Source: an uncultured Mycoplasmatota bacterium (GTDB lineage Bacteria > Bacillota_I > Bacilli_A > RF39 > UBA660). Taken from it: 24,788 bases of DNA. The stretch is taken from positions 1 to 24,788 of the forward strand of contig CAMMKE010000009.1 in assembly GCA_946497375.1 (NCBI GenBank), in the 5' to 3' direction. Position 1 is the stretch's first letter, and each line of letters opens with the position of its first letter. Shown here one piece after another: positions 9,197 through 16,477 of this stretch. The translations under genes were made by a program, and so were the position numbers. The notes under the pieces were generated by a model that saw only the letters and a program-made list of their open reading frames with translations, searched no databases and had not been told where the DNA came from.

Positions 9197-11296
9197 TTAT
9201 ACTTTAGTTAAACTCTTATGGTTTTTCATAAGTTTCTTAACTCCATATGGATGTTTAAAAGCAACTGATACTAGAGAATTAGTAACATCTACTACTTTAC
9301 CTGCTCCAAAGTGTTCATGTACTACATAATCTCCAACTTGATAGTCGACATCTTCATCTCTAATAACATCTTCTTTATTAATATGTTTAACTTCTTCAGT
9401 CTTTTTAGTATTACTATCAATTAGACTCTCATCTATTTCACTTATAAATCTACTTGGAGGATTAATACTATCTTCTCCAAATAATACTCTTCTTCTAGCA
9501 TTTAAGAGATATAGTTTTTCTTTCGCTCTAGTTATAGCGACATAACAAAGTCTTCTTTCCTCTTCTGTTTCACTAGCACTCATTAAACAGTTACGATGAG
9601 GGAATATTCCTTCTTCTAGTCCTAGAACAAAGACTATATCATATTCTAGTCCTTTAACAGAGTGAATAGTCATTAGACTTACTTTATGACGAGAATCTTT
9701 ATATTCATCTTTATCATTAACTAGACTTACTTCATATAAGAAGTCTTCTAATGATACTAATCCCATTCTTTCTTCAAAAGCTTTAGTAATAGATTTAAAC
9801 TCTTCAAGGTTTTCTAATCTTACTTCACTTTCAATACTCTTTTCACTCTCTAACTCAGCTTTCATACCAGTAGAGTCTAGAACTTTATCAATTAACTCTG
9901 TTAAGGTGATGCTTTCTGCTACTTTTTGTAAAGAGATAATCAAGTCTTTAAACTTTTCTTCTTTACCTCCATCTATCGCTTCAAAGAGGCTTATGCCTTC
10001 TTTATCAGCTTTTTCTGTTAAGTGTTCTATTGTTCTTAGTCCTATACCTCTTTTAGGGGTATTAATAACTCTTAAAAAGCTTACATCATCTTTAGGATTA
10101 AAGATGAGTTTTAAATAGGCTAGTAAGTCTTTAATCTCTTTTCTTTGATAGAAACTAAAACCTCCAACAATACGATATGGGATATTATCTTTTAATAGTT
10201 CTTCTTCTATTACACGTGACTGGGCATTAGTTCTATAAAGTACGGCAATATCACTAGCATCTTTACCACTGTCTAATAATCTTTTTATCTCCATTGCAAC
10301 ATAATGACTCTCATCTTTTTCATCATAGGCTCTATAATAAGTTATCTTATCGCCAACTCCCTTAGTAGACCATAGATTTTTCTCTTTTCTTTTTTCATTA
10401 TTTTTAATAACACAGTTAGCAGCATCTAGTATGGTCTTAGTAGAACGATAATTTTGTTCTAGTTTAATACTTAAAGCATTAGGATAATCTTTTTCAAAGT
10501 TTAAGATATTTTTATAATTGGCACCCCTAAAGCCATATATCGCTTGGTCAGCATCTCCTACTACACAGATATTTTTGTATTTAGCACTTATCATTTTAGA
10601 TAAGATATACTGAGCTTCATTAGTATCTTGATACTCATCTATTAATATGTATTTATAACGTTCTTGATATTTTTGTAAAACTTCAGGATGTTTTCTAAAA
10701 AGAGTTATAGGTAGAAGTAATAAATCATCAAAATCCATGGCATTGTTCTTCTTTAGTTTATCTTCATACTTATAATAGACTTCACTTACAACATTTTCAT
10801 AGTCACTTGCAATATATCTTTCATAATCTTTCGGAGAGACAAGCTCATTTTTACAATTACTTATTTTATTTCTAATCGCTTTAGGATTATAGATTTTAGG
10901 GTCATAGTTTAGGCTTTTTAATATTTTTTTAACGATAGTTAGAGAGTCATCACTATCCATGATTACAAAGTTATTACTATAGCCTAACTTATCATAATTT
11001 TCTCTTAATATTTTAAGTCCAAAGGAATGGAATGTTGATATTTGAATGTACTTGGCAACACTTCCTATCATTTTATCAACACGTTCTCTCATTTCAAGCG
11101 CCGCTTTATTAGTGAAGGTTATGGCAAGTATCTCATAAGGAGATATATCCAACTCTTCTATTAGATAAGCAATTTTCGTAGTTAAGACTTTAGTCTTACC
11201 AGAACCAGCCCCTGCTAGTATTAAAAGAGGTCCTTCATTATATAAAACGGCCTTTTTTTGTTCTTCATTTAAGTTATCTAAATCTATATTACTCAT
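9197..11296 (-). CDS. pcrA: ATP-dependent DNA helicase PcrA (UvrD/Rep family)
   Basis: PcrA is an SF1 3'-5' helicase for repair, plasmid replication and removal of proteins from DNA. The 699-residue product has all motifs: Q motif LNEEQKKAV (9-17), Walker A AGAGSGKT (28-35), DEYQDT (219-224), GDADQAIYGFRGA (246-258), QNYRST (280-285), TIHSVKGLEYD and the VAITRAKEKL motif VI. The last 50 residues (VGDYVVHEHFGAGKVVDV...) form the Tudor-like domain that binds RNA polymerase in Gram-positive PcrA. ATG follows GGAAGTAGG. It heads the operon that leads, after a repeat array, into two nucleotidyltransferases, ligA and the OB-fold-like gene. No pcrB is upstream. Confidence 0.96.
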   Translation of the reverse strand: MSNIDLDNLNEEQKKAVLYNEGPLLILAGAGSGKTKVLTTKIAYLIEELDISPYEILAITFTNKAALEMRERVDKMIGSVAKYIQISTFHSFGLKILRENYDKLGYSNNFVIMDSDDSLTIVKKILKSLNYDPKIYNPKAIRNKISNCKNELVSPKDYERYIASDYENVVSEVYYKYEDKLKKNNAMDFDDLLLLPITLFRKHPEVLQKYQERYKYILIDEYQDTNEAQYILSKMISAKYKNICVVGDADQAIYGFRGANYKNILNFEKDYPNALSIKLEQNYRSTKTILDAANCVIKNNEKRKEKNLWSTKGVGDKITYYRAYDEKDESHYVAMEIKRLLDSGKDASDIAVLYRTNAQSRVIEEELLKDNIPYRIVGGFSFYQRKEIKDLLAYLKLIFNPKDDVSFLRVINTPKRGIGLRTIEHLTEKADKEGISLFEAIDGGKEEKFKDLIISLQKVAESITLTELIDKVLDSTGMKAELESEKSIESEVRLENLEEFKSITKAFEERMGLVSLEDFLYEVSLVNDKDEYKDSRHKVSLMTIHSVKGLEYDIVFVLGLEEGIFPHRNCLMSASETEEERRLCYVAITRAKEKLYLLNARRRVLFGEDSINPPSRFISEIDESLIDSNTKKTEEVKHINKEDVIRDEDVDYQVGDYVVHEHFGAGKVVDVTNSLVSVAFKHPYGVKKLMKNHKSLTKV

Positions 11297-11318
11297 ATTA
11301 TTACCTACTTCCTAATTC

Positions 11319-11327
11319 ATTATATCA
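11319..11327 (-). promoter_or_regulatory. Extended -10 promoter of pcrA
   Basis: The minus strand reads TGATATAAT, a consensus extended -10, 22 bases before the pcrA ATG. The -35 region is not recognisable, which is common with a TGn extension. Confidence 0.6.
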
Positions 11328-11340
11328 TTATTTTAAGTAG

Positions 11341-11373
11341 GGGAAAAGAAAAAGAAGAACTTTACTCTTCTTT
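11341..11373 (-). terminator. Terminator overlapping the stop codon of the DUF2935-like gene
   Basis: An 8-bp stem (11366-11373 with 11351-11358, loop 7) contains the stop codon (11362-11364) in its loop and is followed on the minus strand by TTCTTTT. It separates this gene from pcrA. Confidence 0.65.
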
Positions 11374-12285
11374 CATGTCGGCATCTAATGCATAGAGAAA
11401 ATAATTTATGTTACGATAGAAGTTATCGATGGCAAGGGGTTCTATTATAAAATATAGTTTATCATCTAGTAAATCTCTTAACATATTACTTATTAATAAC
11501 CTTATTCTTCTAATAACAGCGATGCTTCTTTCTGTTAAGTTCTGTTGATTCTCTGGAGATAGGGGAAGGCTGTTATAATCTTCTAGTAACTCTGGATATA
11601 TTTCATTTAAGATGTTATTTAATACTTCGATATAGGAAGTAGCATTTGGATCTATTAGCCCTCTTAAGAATGATGTTATCTCATATGCAGTTATATTATA
11701 GCCATACTCTGTATCTAGGGCAATAATAGGGTCTTTTCTTATTCTTTCTTTTAATCTATTTAACTCTCCTATATATAGTTCTATTGTTATAATCATAAAG
11801 TTATACATCGTAGGATATGAATAGGAAAATAGATTATTAGATGTCATTTCATCTCTTATTTCTCTTGCAAGATTTATAAACTCATTTGCAATAGACGTGG
11901 CTCTATCATTAAAAGATGTCAAGGTTGTAATTAACTCATTATTTACTTCAAATGTATCTGTCGGAGTAAGTTTAAGTTGCATCTCTGTTATATCGGTGCC
12001 TAGATTTAACTTAAAAAGTTTTTCTGTTAATCTTTCTATAGGCAAGGTATACTCTGTATAAAATATTTGATAATTTAGTCCTTTAGATGGCACTTTTCCG
12101 TTAGTTAAGGTTACTATTTCTCTACCTAAATCTTGACTTTTTCTAGCAAGAATATAAGCTCTTTTCTTATAAGGATTATCTCCATAAAAGGAAAGTTCAA
12201 TATTAATACAAAAATCTCTTAGTGTTCTTAAATAATATAGATTAGCATCTATAGACTCTTTATAAAACTCTTCTTCTGTTAACAT
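11362..12285 (-). CDS. DUF2935-like all-helical protein
   Basis: A 307-residue soluble, all-helical protein. Its layout resembles DUF2935, a two-repeat, ferritin-like family of Firmicutes: YYLRTLRDFCINIELSF near the start, then LTNGKVPSKG and YTEYTLPIERLT (compare the family's NG...YT...E pattern) and a second, similar half from about residue 160 (MYNFMIITIELYIGEL...). The metal-binding His expected in the first helix appears as Phe, so metal binding is doubtful. The start ATG follows GGTGAT. The gene lies just after the terminator of the surface cassette and ends with its own terminator, so it is either monocistronic or read through. The family assignment is from memory of the pattern. Confidence 0.55.
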   Translation of the reverse strand: MLTEEEFYKESIDANLYYLRTLRDFCINIELSFYGDNPYKKRAYILARKSQDLGREIVTLTNGKVPSKGLNYQIFYTEYTLPIERLTEKLFKLNLGTDITEMQLKLTPTDTFEVNNELITTLTSFNDRATSIANEFINLAREIRDEMTSNNLFSYSYPTMYNFMIITIELYIGELNRLKERIRKDPIIALDTEYGYNITAYEITSFLRGLIDPNATSYIEVLNNILNEIYPELLEDYNSLPLSPENQQNLTERSIAVIRRIRLLISNMLRDLLDDKLYFIIEPLAIDNFYRNINYFLYALDADMKEE

Positions 12286-12310
12286 TTTATCACCAATAAA
12301 AGTATATGCA

Positions 12311-12339
12311 AAAAGAGATAGTATTTTAACTAATCTCTT
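12311..12339 (-). terminator. Terminator of the adhesin/sortase cassette, overlapping a stop codon
   Basis: A 10-bp stem with one bulged base (12329-12339 with 12313-12322, loop 6) includes the TAG stop codon (12330-12332) and is followed on the minus strand by T-rich sequence, giving CTCTTTTTG. Confidence 0.65.
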
Positions 12340-13196
12340 ATGCTTTGATATAATTTATTTAACTCTGTAAGAGGGTTATCTTCAACAGTTTTTTCTTCTT
12401 CTTTCGCTTGTTCTTTAACTTTTTCTTCTTTTAGTATTTTAACCATAAGCTTATACTCATCTAAGGTAAAGTTTTGTCCTAATAAGTTTATAGCAGGTTG
12501 TTCTTCTTTCATTTCTTGTTTTGGTTCTTCTATAATGACTTGTTTTTTAGGAACTTTATAAGCTTCTTTAACATCAAAATCATGAATTATATTATAGTTT
12601 GTAAAAGATTCTACTTGGATTAAATTATGTTTATATTGATATTTTCTTATGAGATAGTAAATTCCTAGAACTACCATCCAAAAGACAAAGATAAACATAC
12701 TTAATTCTAAAAGACTTCTAACAGCATTACTGCTATATAATTCTGTGATATTAAAGACATCTAGGTTAAGTGTAGCGATTTGTGATATTGCTAATATAAA
12801 TAAGTACATAATGATAGCGAACGCCGTAGAATTTATAACTTTTAACTTAAAGTCTGCTTTACTACTAAATATTGTTTTAAATAAAACCACATTAGTTATA
12901 ATTAACATAAGAAGATAAATAACAATATTTGGAAAGTAATAAGTTATAAACACTTCATTAATAGCATAATCTAACAAGGTCATAAAACTACTACCATACT
13001 GGAAGGCTATAAAGATAAAGCCTGCTAGATATAATAGAATATAAGTTCTTTTACTTTGCTTTCTATTAGAACCATTAGTAGTAATAAATATGATAGTTAG
13101 AATTACTATAGCTGCTAATATCATTAGATATAAGTTCTTAGATGTAATTAAATTAAAAACTGTTTGTAATTTTGTTATCAATGATAATGGACTCAT
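12330..13196 (-). CDS. Five-helix membrane protein with charged cytosolic tail
   Basis: I do not recognise this 288-residue protein. Membrane segments are at about 22-40, 51-68, 86-108, 122-142 and 164-184. Residues 185-288 form a Glu/Lys/Pro-rich tail (KEEQPAINLLGQNFTLDEYKLMVKILKEE) containing one short ordered-looking stretch. The frame opens with GTG at 13205, but that codon lies in the ribosome binding site GGGGGGTG, so ATG at 13196 is the start. It begins 18 bases after the sortase stop and ends in a terminator, making it the third gene of the adhesin-sortase unit. It could scaffold or anchor the sortase, or be unrelated; nothing in the sequence decides. Confidence 0.75.
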   Translation of the reverse strand: MSPLSLITKLQTVFNLITSKNLYLMILAAIVILTIIFITTNGSNRKQSKRTYILLYLAGFIFIAFQYGSSFMTLLDYAINEVFITYYFPNIVIYLLMLIITNVVLFKTIFSSKADFKLKVINSTAFAIIMYLFILAISQIATLNLDVFNITELYSSNAVRSLLELSMFIFVFWMVVLGIYYLIRKYQYKHNLIQVESFTNYNIIHDFDVKEAYKVPKKQVIIEEPKQEMKEEQPAINLLGQNFTLDEYKLMVKILKEEKVKEQAKEEEKTVEDNPLTELNKLYQSIRD

Positions 13197-13214
13197 TAAT
13201 AACACCCCCCTTTT

Positions 13215-13868
13215 TTATTCGACATTATATAGTTCTGCTATATAAATAGTTTGTGTAGAACTATCATCTTTAGTACAGGTAATTAAGGTAAGTGTCGATT
13301 TATCATAATTTCTCTTAATAGAGACAGTACCTGTATTTTTTTGTTTATATATTTTTGTTATTTTGTATTTATAGTTTATACCAGCATAGGTAACTATAGC
13401 TTCATCTCCTACTTCTAGTTTGTATAAGTTTTTAAAGAAAGCTTTCCAACCAGTACCAGAGTGTCCTGCTATTATTAAGTTACCATTAGTAACATCTGGC
13501 ATATCACTACCTTTTATTATTTCTATATTTGCTTCTACAGTATTAAGCTTTGATGTAATATTGTAAAAACCCCTTTTAAACTTTATTTTTGGTATTTCTA
13601 AGTAGCCAATATAACTTTCAATATCTTGATAATTTTTTGTATTTGTTTCTTCATCAGTATTAACTTCTGTAGTGTTAACATCGTATATTTCAGTCTCTCG
13701 ATTATCATATATCTGCTCGTTCATATAATCATAGGCGAATAGTTTTTTATCACTGATGAAGTTATAAAGAATAAAGAATCCTCCAATTGTTATTACAAAG
13801 GCTCCGATAAGAGCGACTGTACTAGGAGAGATTCTTTTCTTCTTATTTAACTTTTTGTTTTTTGCCAT
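13215..13868 (-). CDS. Sortase with possible Arg-to-Gln change in the active site
   Basis: Sortases cleave a sorting motif between Thr and Gly and link the protein to the cell wall or to another subunit. The 217-residue product has a basic N-terminus, one membrane anchor (about 16-37), a linker, and a catalytic domain from about 85. His136 lies in LIIAGHSGTGWKAFF and Cys198 in LTLITCT. By hand alignment with S. aureus SrtA (LTLITCD...KRKIFVATEV) the catalytic Arg197 falls on Gln206 of TQTIYIAEL. The start lies inside the adhesin gene, a 26-base overlap with no close ribosome binding site, suggesting translational coupling. Its likely substrate is that adhesin's VPFTG signal. I cannot assign the class; C, D or a divergent group are possible. 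Confidence 0.9.
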   Translation of the reverse strand: MAKNKKLNKKKRISPSTVALIGAFVITIGGFFILYNFISDKKLFAYDYMNEQIYDNRETEIYDVNTTEVNTDEETNTKNYQDIESYIGYLEIPKIKFKRGFYNITSKLNTVEANIEIIKGSDMPDVTNGNLIIAGHSGTGWKAFFKNLYKLEVGDEAIVTYAGINYKYKITKIYKQKNTGTVSIKRNYDKSTLTLITCTKDDSSTQTIYIAELYNVE

Positions 13869-15663
13869 TGTAGTATACGAATCCTACTCCGGATATTAAA
13901 AGCACTGATCCAAATAAAGTACTTATTAGGGATTTACTACTTCCAGTAAATGGAACTTCTACTATTTCATTATTTTCAAAGAAAACTAGGGCAGTAGGTG
14001 ATTCATCACTGATTGTAAATGTATATATTTCATCACTCTTTGTATATCCCTCTGGTGCTTGTTTTTCTTCTACTGTATATTTGCCATCTTTTAATCCTGT
14101 AAGAGTGTGTCCTTCTTCTGTTGATGTAAACTCATCTACTATATTGCCATCACTATCTTTGATTATAAGTACGGCTCCTGATATTGGATTACCTGTCTTA
14201 CCATCAACTTTAAAGACAGTTACTAATTTTTCAATAGCTTTGTTTTCAATTGTTACTGTTACATCTCGATGATCTTTATCTACTGTGAATTCATATATTT
14301 TGGCAGTTTTTTCATATCCAGTTGGAGCTTTTGTTTCTTCCACTGTATATGTGCCATCTTCAAGACCAGTTAATTTATGTGGTTCAGTAGTTGTTACAAA
14401 TTCTTCTATTACTTTGCCAGAACTATCTTTTACTACTAATGTCGCTCCTGCGACAGGATTTTTTGTAACTGAATCTATTTTTATAATAGTTGCATTTCTT
14501 TCAACTTCTTTATTTTTAAACCTAATGGATATGTTTCTATTTGTATCAGTAATAGTAAATTCTACTACTTGATCATTTAGAACATAACCGTCTGGAGCTT
14601 TTGTTTCTTCTAATGTATAAGTGCCGTTTGGCAAATTGTTAATTACATGAGATGATGTCGTTGATGTCCAAGTTGCTACAACTTTACCAGAACTATCTTT
14701 TACTTCGAAAGTAGCACCTGCTAAAGGTTGTTCTGTTTTATCATCTATTTTTGTAATTGTTACTTTACTTGTAGAAAGTGTTAAATTTGTTTGATCTGTT
14801 ACTGTTGTTGTTTCTGGATACAATACTGATCCCATAACATCTTGTTTAGTTGAATCATTTGATTTATACATATAAGCTTTATTTATCGTTCCTGTGGCTG
14901 TTACTTTTACTGTAATATTTAAATTACCAATATCAACATTATTAACTGGTACTCTAATTTTAAAGCTTTCACTTGGATCAAATGATGTTTGGACTTTTCC
15001 TGTTGTAGCATTAACAACTGTAGTTCCAGATGGAGCATTATTTAAAGAAATTGTATAGTTACCTGTTGTATATAATGTTTTAACACTAATATTGTTTGAT
15101 TCATAATATTTTTTATCACTTGTTAAATTTAATGTGCTATTATTATTAACTAAGCTAATGGCTGGTTTAGCATATGATGTTTGCTTTTTTCCACCCTCCA
15201 CTAATGCACTTACATAATGTCTAAGATTATATGGATCTGATCCGGTATATTTAAATGAATCTGGTAAATTATGGCTACCTGTAGTTTCATCTAAATACCA
15301 CCAAATAGCAGCTTGGGTAATATAGTAATCTTTATCTGAATCTCCTGTAATATTTACCCTTGGATATCCATTAGATAAAATATAGGCAAGCCCTGCTGGT
15401 GCTTCTCCTGATAATGTCATCTTAACATTATATGGTATACCTTTGTGGAAATCTGTACAGTATACATATCCTCCTAAACTGCTTGTTAATTTGGCATAAT
15501 GCCAATTATTAATATATCCAGTTAGTAATTTTTCACTGTTTGCTGTAAAACTAGATGGTGCAGAAACAGCTGCATTAATTCCTGTAATTCCAAGAATACT
15601 TAAAGCTGCTACTAAAATTGTCATAATTAAATATTTAAACTTTTTAGCTTTTAACTTTTTCAT
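13843..15663 (-). CDS. LPXTG-type surface adhesin with thioester domain and three Cna-B repeats
   Basis: A 606-residue secreted, wall-anchored protein. Residues 1-31 are a signal peptide. A thioester domain follows: Cys69 in YVYCTDF and Gln117 in ITQAAIWW fit the Cys-Gln internal thioester of Gram-positive adhesins (TQxA motif), which can bond covalently to host amines. After a beta-rich spacer (about 165-297) come three SpaA/Cna-B repeats of exactly 90 residues. Each has the isopeptide set: Lys305/395/485, Glu in EE(T/K)(K/Q)AP at 352-353, 442-443 and 532-533, and Asn384/474/564. The end is a sorting signal: VPFTG (570-574), hydrophobic 578-597, tail KKQKVK. The overlapping sortase gene is the natural anchor enzyme. 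There is no pilin motif partner, so it is more likely a monomeric adhesin than a pilus. Confidence 0.92.
   Translation of the reverse strand: MKKLKAKKFKYLIMTILVAALSILGITGINAAVSAPSSFTANSEKLLTGYINNWHYAKLTSSLGGYVYCTDFHKGIPYNVKMTLSGEAPAGLAYILSNGYPRVNITGDSDKDYYITQAAIWWYLDETTGSHNLPDSFKYTGSDPYNLRHYVSALVEGGKKQTSYAKPAISLVNNNSTLNLTSDKKYYESNNISVKTLYTTGNYTISLNNAPSGTTVVNATTGKVQTSFDPSESFKIRVPVNNVDIGNLNITVKVTATGTINKAYMYKSNDSTKQDVMGSVLYPETTTVTDQTNLTLSTSKVTITKIDDKTEQPLAGATFEVKDSSGKVVATWTSTTSSHVINNLPNGTYTLEETKAPDGYVLNDQVVEFTITDTNRNISIRFKNKEVERNATIIKIDSVTKNPVAGATLVVKDSSGKVIEEFVTTTEPHKLTGLEDGTYTVEETKAPTGYEKTAKIYEFTVDKDHRDVTVTIENKAIEKLVTVFKVDGKTGNPISGAVLIIKDSDGNIVDEFTSTEEGHTLTGLKDGKYTVEEKQAPEGYTKSDEIYTFTISDESPTALVFFENNEIVEVPFTGSSKSLISTLFGSVLLISGVGFVYYNGKKQKVK
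13963..14772 (-). repeat. Three 270-base Cna-B coding repeats
   Basis: The adhesin gene contains three in-frame units of 270 bases (14503-14772, 14233-14502, 13963-14232). The isopeptide Lys and Asn codons recur exactly 90 codons apart with no indels, which points to recent amplification. Confidence 0.85.
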
Positions 15664-15695
15664 TTAAAATCCCCCCAATTTGTTTTTGTGCCTAT

Positions 15696-15724
15696 ATTAT
15701 AGCACTTTTTTTATAAATATGCAA
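15696..15724 (-). promoter_or_regulatory. SigA-type promoter of the adhesin cassette
   Basis: The minus strand has TTGCAT (15719-15724), a 17-base spacer and a perfect TATAAT (15696-15701). The adhesin ATG follows 33 bases downstream behind a GGGGGG ribosome binding site. Confidence 0.75.
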
Positions 15725-15741
15725 GACATTTCAAAAAATAG

Positions 15742-15780
15742 CAAAAAGTAGAACTGTTTAAACAATAAATCAGTTCTACT
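15742..15780 (-). terminator. Terminator of the ytxH-like operon
   Basis: A perfect 10-bp stem (15771-15780 with 15747-15756, loop 14) is followed on the minus strand by TTTTTGC. It lies 22 bases after the YtxH-like stop and just upstream of the adhesin promoter. Confidence 0.8.
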
Positions 15781-15801
15781 ATATTATATTAATTTTTTAT
15801 T

Positions 15802-16209
15802 TTATTTTGCTTTAGATTCTAGTTTCTCTAGTACATCACTAACTACATCGATGGCTTTTAATCTTAACTCTTCAGCTGCTTTTTCTAAGACTGGTGTTCC
15901 TTTAGCAACAGCAAGATTAACTAAGTCTTGGCATTTTTTCTTTATATCTTCACCTTTTTTCTTAGCAATCTTTAAAGCTTTTTCTTTATCTAAATCTTCT
16001 AGTTCCGCTTTAATTTCATCTACTTTCTCTTCAAACATCGCTTTAACTTCTTCAGTATCTACTGATTTTATTTTAGAAACGACATTATCTAACTTTTCTT
16101 TTAAATCTTTTCTTGTTTCACTACCTTTTTTAGGTGCAAATAAAATTCCTAAGCCTGCACCAATAGCAGCTCCTGCTACAAATTTTCCAATTCCACTTTT
16201 TTTACTCAT
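15802..16209 (-). CDS. YtxH-like envelope/stress protein
   Basis: The 135-residue product has the YtxH start: a glycine-rich hydrophobic stretch (FVAGAAIGAGLGILFAPKKG, residues 10-29), which likely inserts in the membrane, then GSETRKDL and a long charged amphipathic helix or coiled coil to the end. In B. subtilis the ytxGHJ operon is induced by general stress; the molecular role is unknown. The frame opens with TTG at 16212, but ATG at 16209 follows GGGAGATATTG and overlaps the upstream stop as ATGAGTAA (8 bases), so the two genes are coupled. It is the last gene of its operon. Confidence 0.85.
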   Translation of the reverse strand: MSKKSGIGKFVAGAAIGAGLGILFAPKKGSETRKDLKEKLDNVVSKIKSVDTEEVKAMFEEKVDEIKAELEDLDKEKALKIAKKKGEDIKKKCQDLVNLAVAKGTPVLEKAAEELRLKAIDVVSDVLEKLESKAK

Positions 16210-16474
16210 CAATATCTCCCTTTCCTTTCCTATTAAATATACTTGTTATAAAATTAACAATACTACCAACAACAGTATCAGTAACTAAAGTTAATTTATC
16301 ACTAACAGTATCAACTAAATTAAAGACTCCATCTAAATTGTCTAGTTTTTTCTTGGTATCATCTAAAATAGCATCTACTTTATTTAATGTATCTAATGCT
16401 TTTAAAGCTAGAACTATTAAAATAATTACTAATACTATTAATAGACTATCCAATATTACCCCTAAAAATTCCAC
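16202..16474 (-). CDS. DUF948-like (YtxG-like) membrane protein
   Basis: A 90-residue protein with one N-terminal membrane helix (about 4-26) followed by a helical region of spaced hydrophobics (LNKVDAILDDTKKKLDNLDG, VSDKLTLVTDTVV). This is the shape of DUF948 proteins such as B. subtilis YtxG, and the gene sits directly before a YtxH-like gene, as in ytxGH. The start is GTG after AAGGAGAATAAAAA. It begins 4 bases before the end of the spacing from the upstream disordered-protein gene (3 bases between stop and start). The family call rests on shape plus context. Confidence 0.7.
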   Translation of the reverse strand: MEFLGVILDSLLIVLVIILIVLALKALDTLNKVDAILDDTKKKLDNLDGVFNLVDTVSDKLTLVTDTVVGSIVNFITSIFNRKGKGDIDE

Positions 16475-16477
16475 TTT

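Noticed and set aside
12286..12340. Separate promoter for the DUF2935-like gene (TTAAAA-17-TATACT)
   Set aside because: It lies in the preceding hairpin and leaves no room for a leader with a ribosome binding site.
13843..15663. Pilus major subunit
   Set aside because: There is only one LPXTG-type protein and one sortase, and no recognisable pilin motif with a polymerising lysine; a single adhesin fits better.
15851..16288. 145-codon plus-strand frame opposite the YtxH-like gene
   Set aside because: It mirrors the Lys/Glu-rich coding of YtxH as Phe/Ser-rich antisense and crosses two real, coupled genes.
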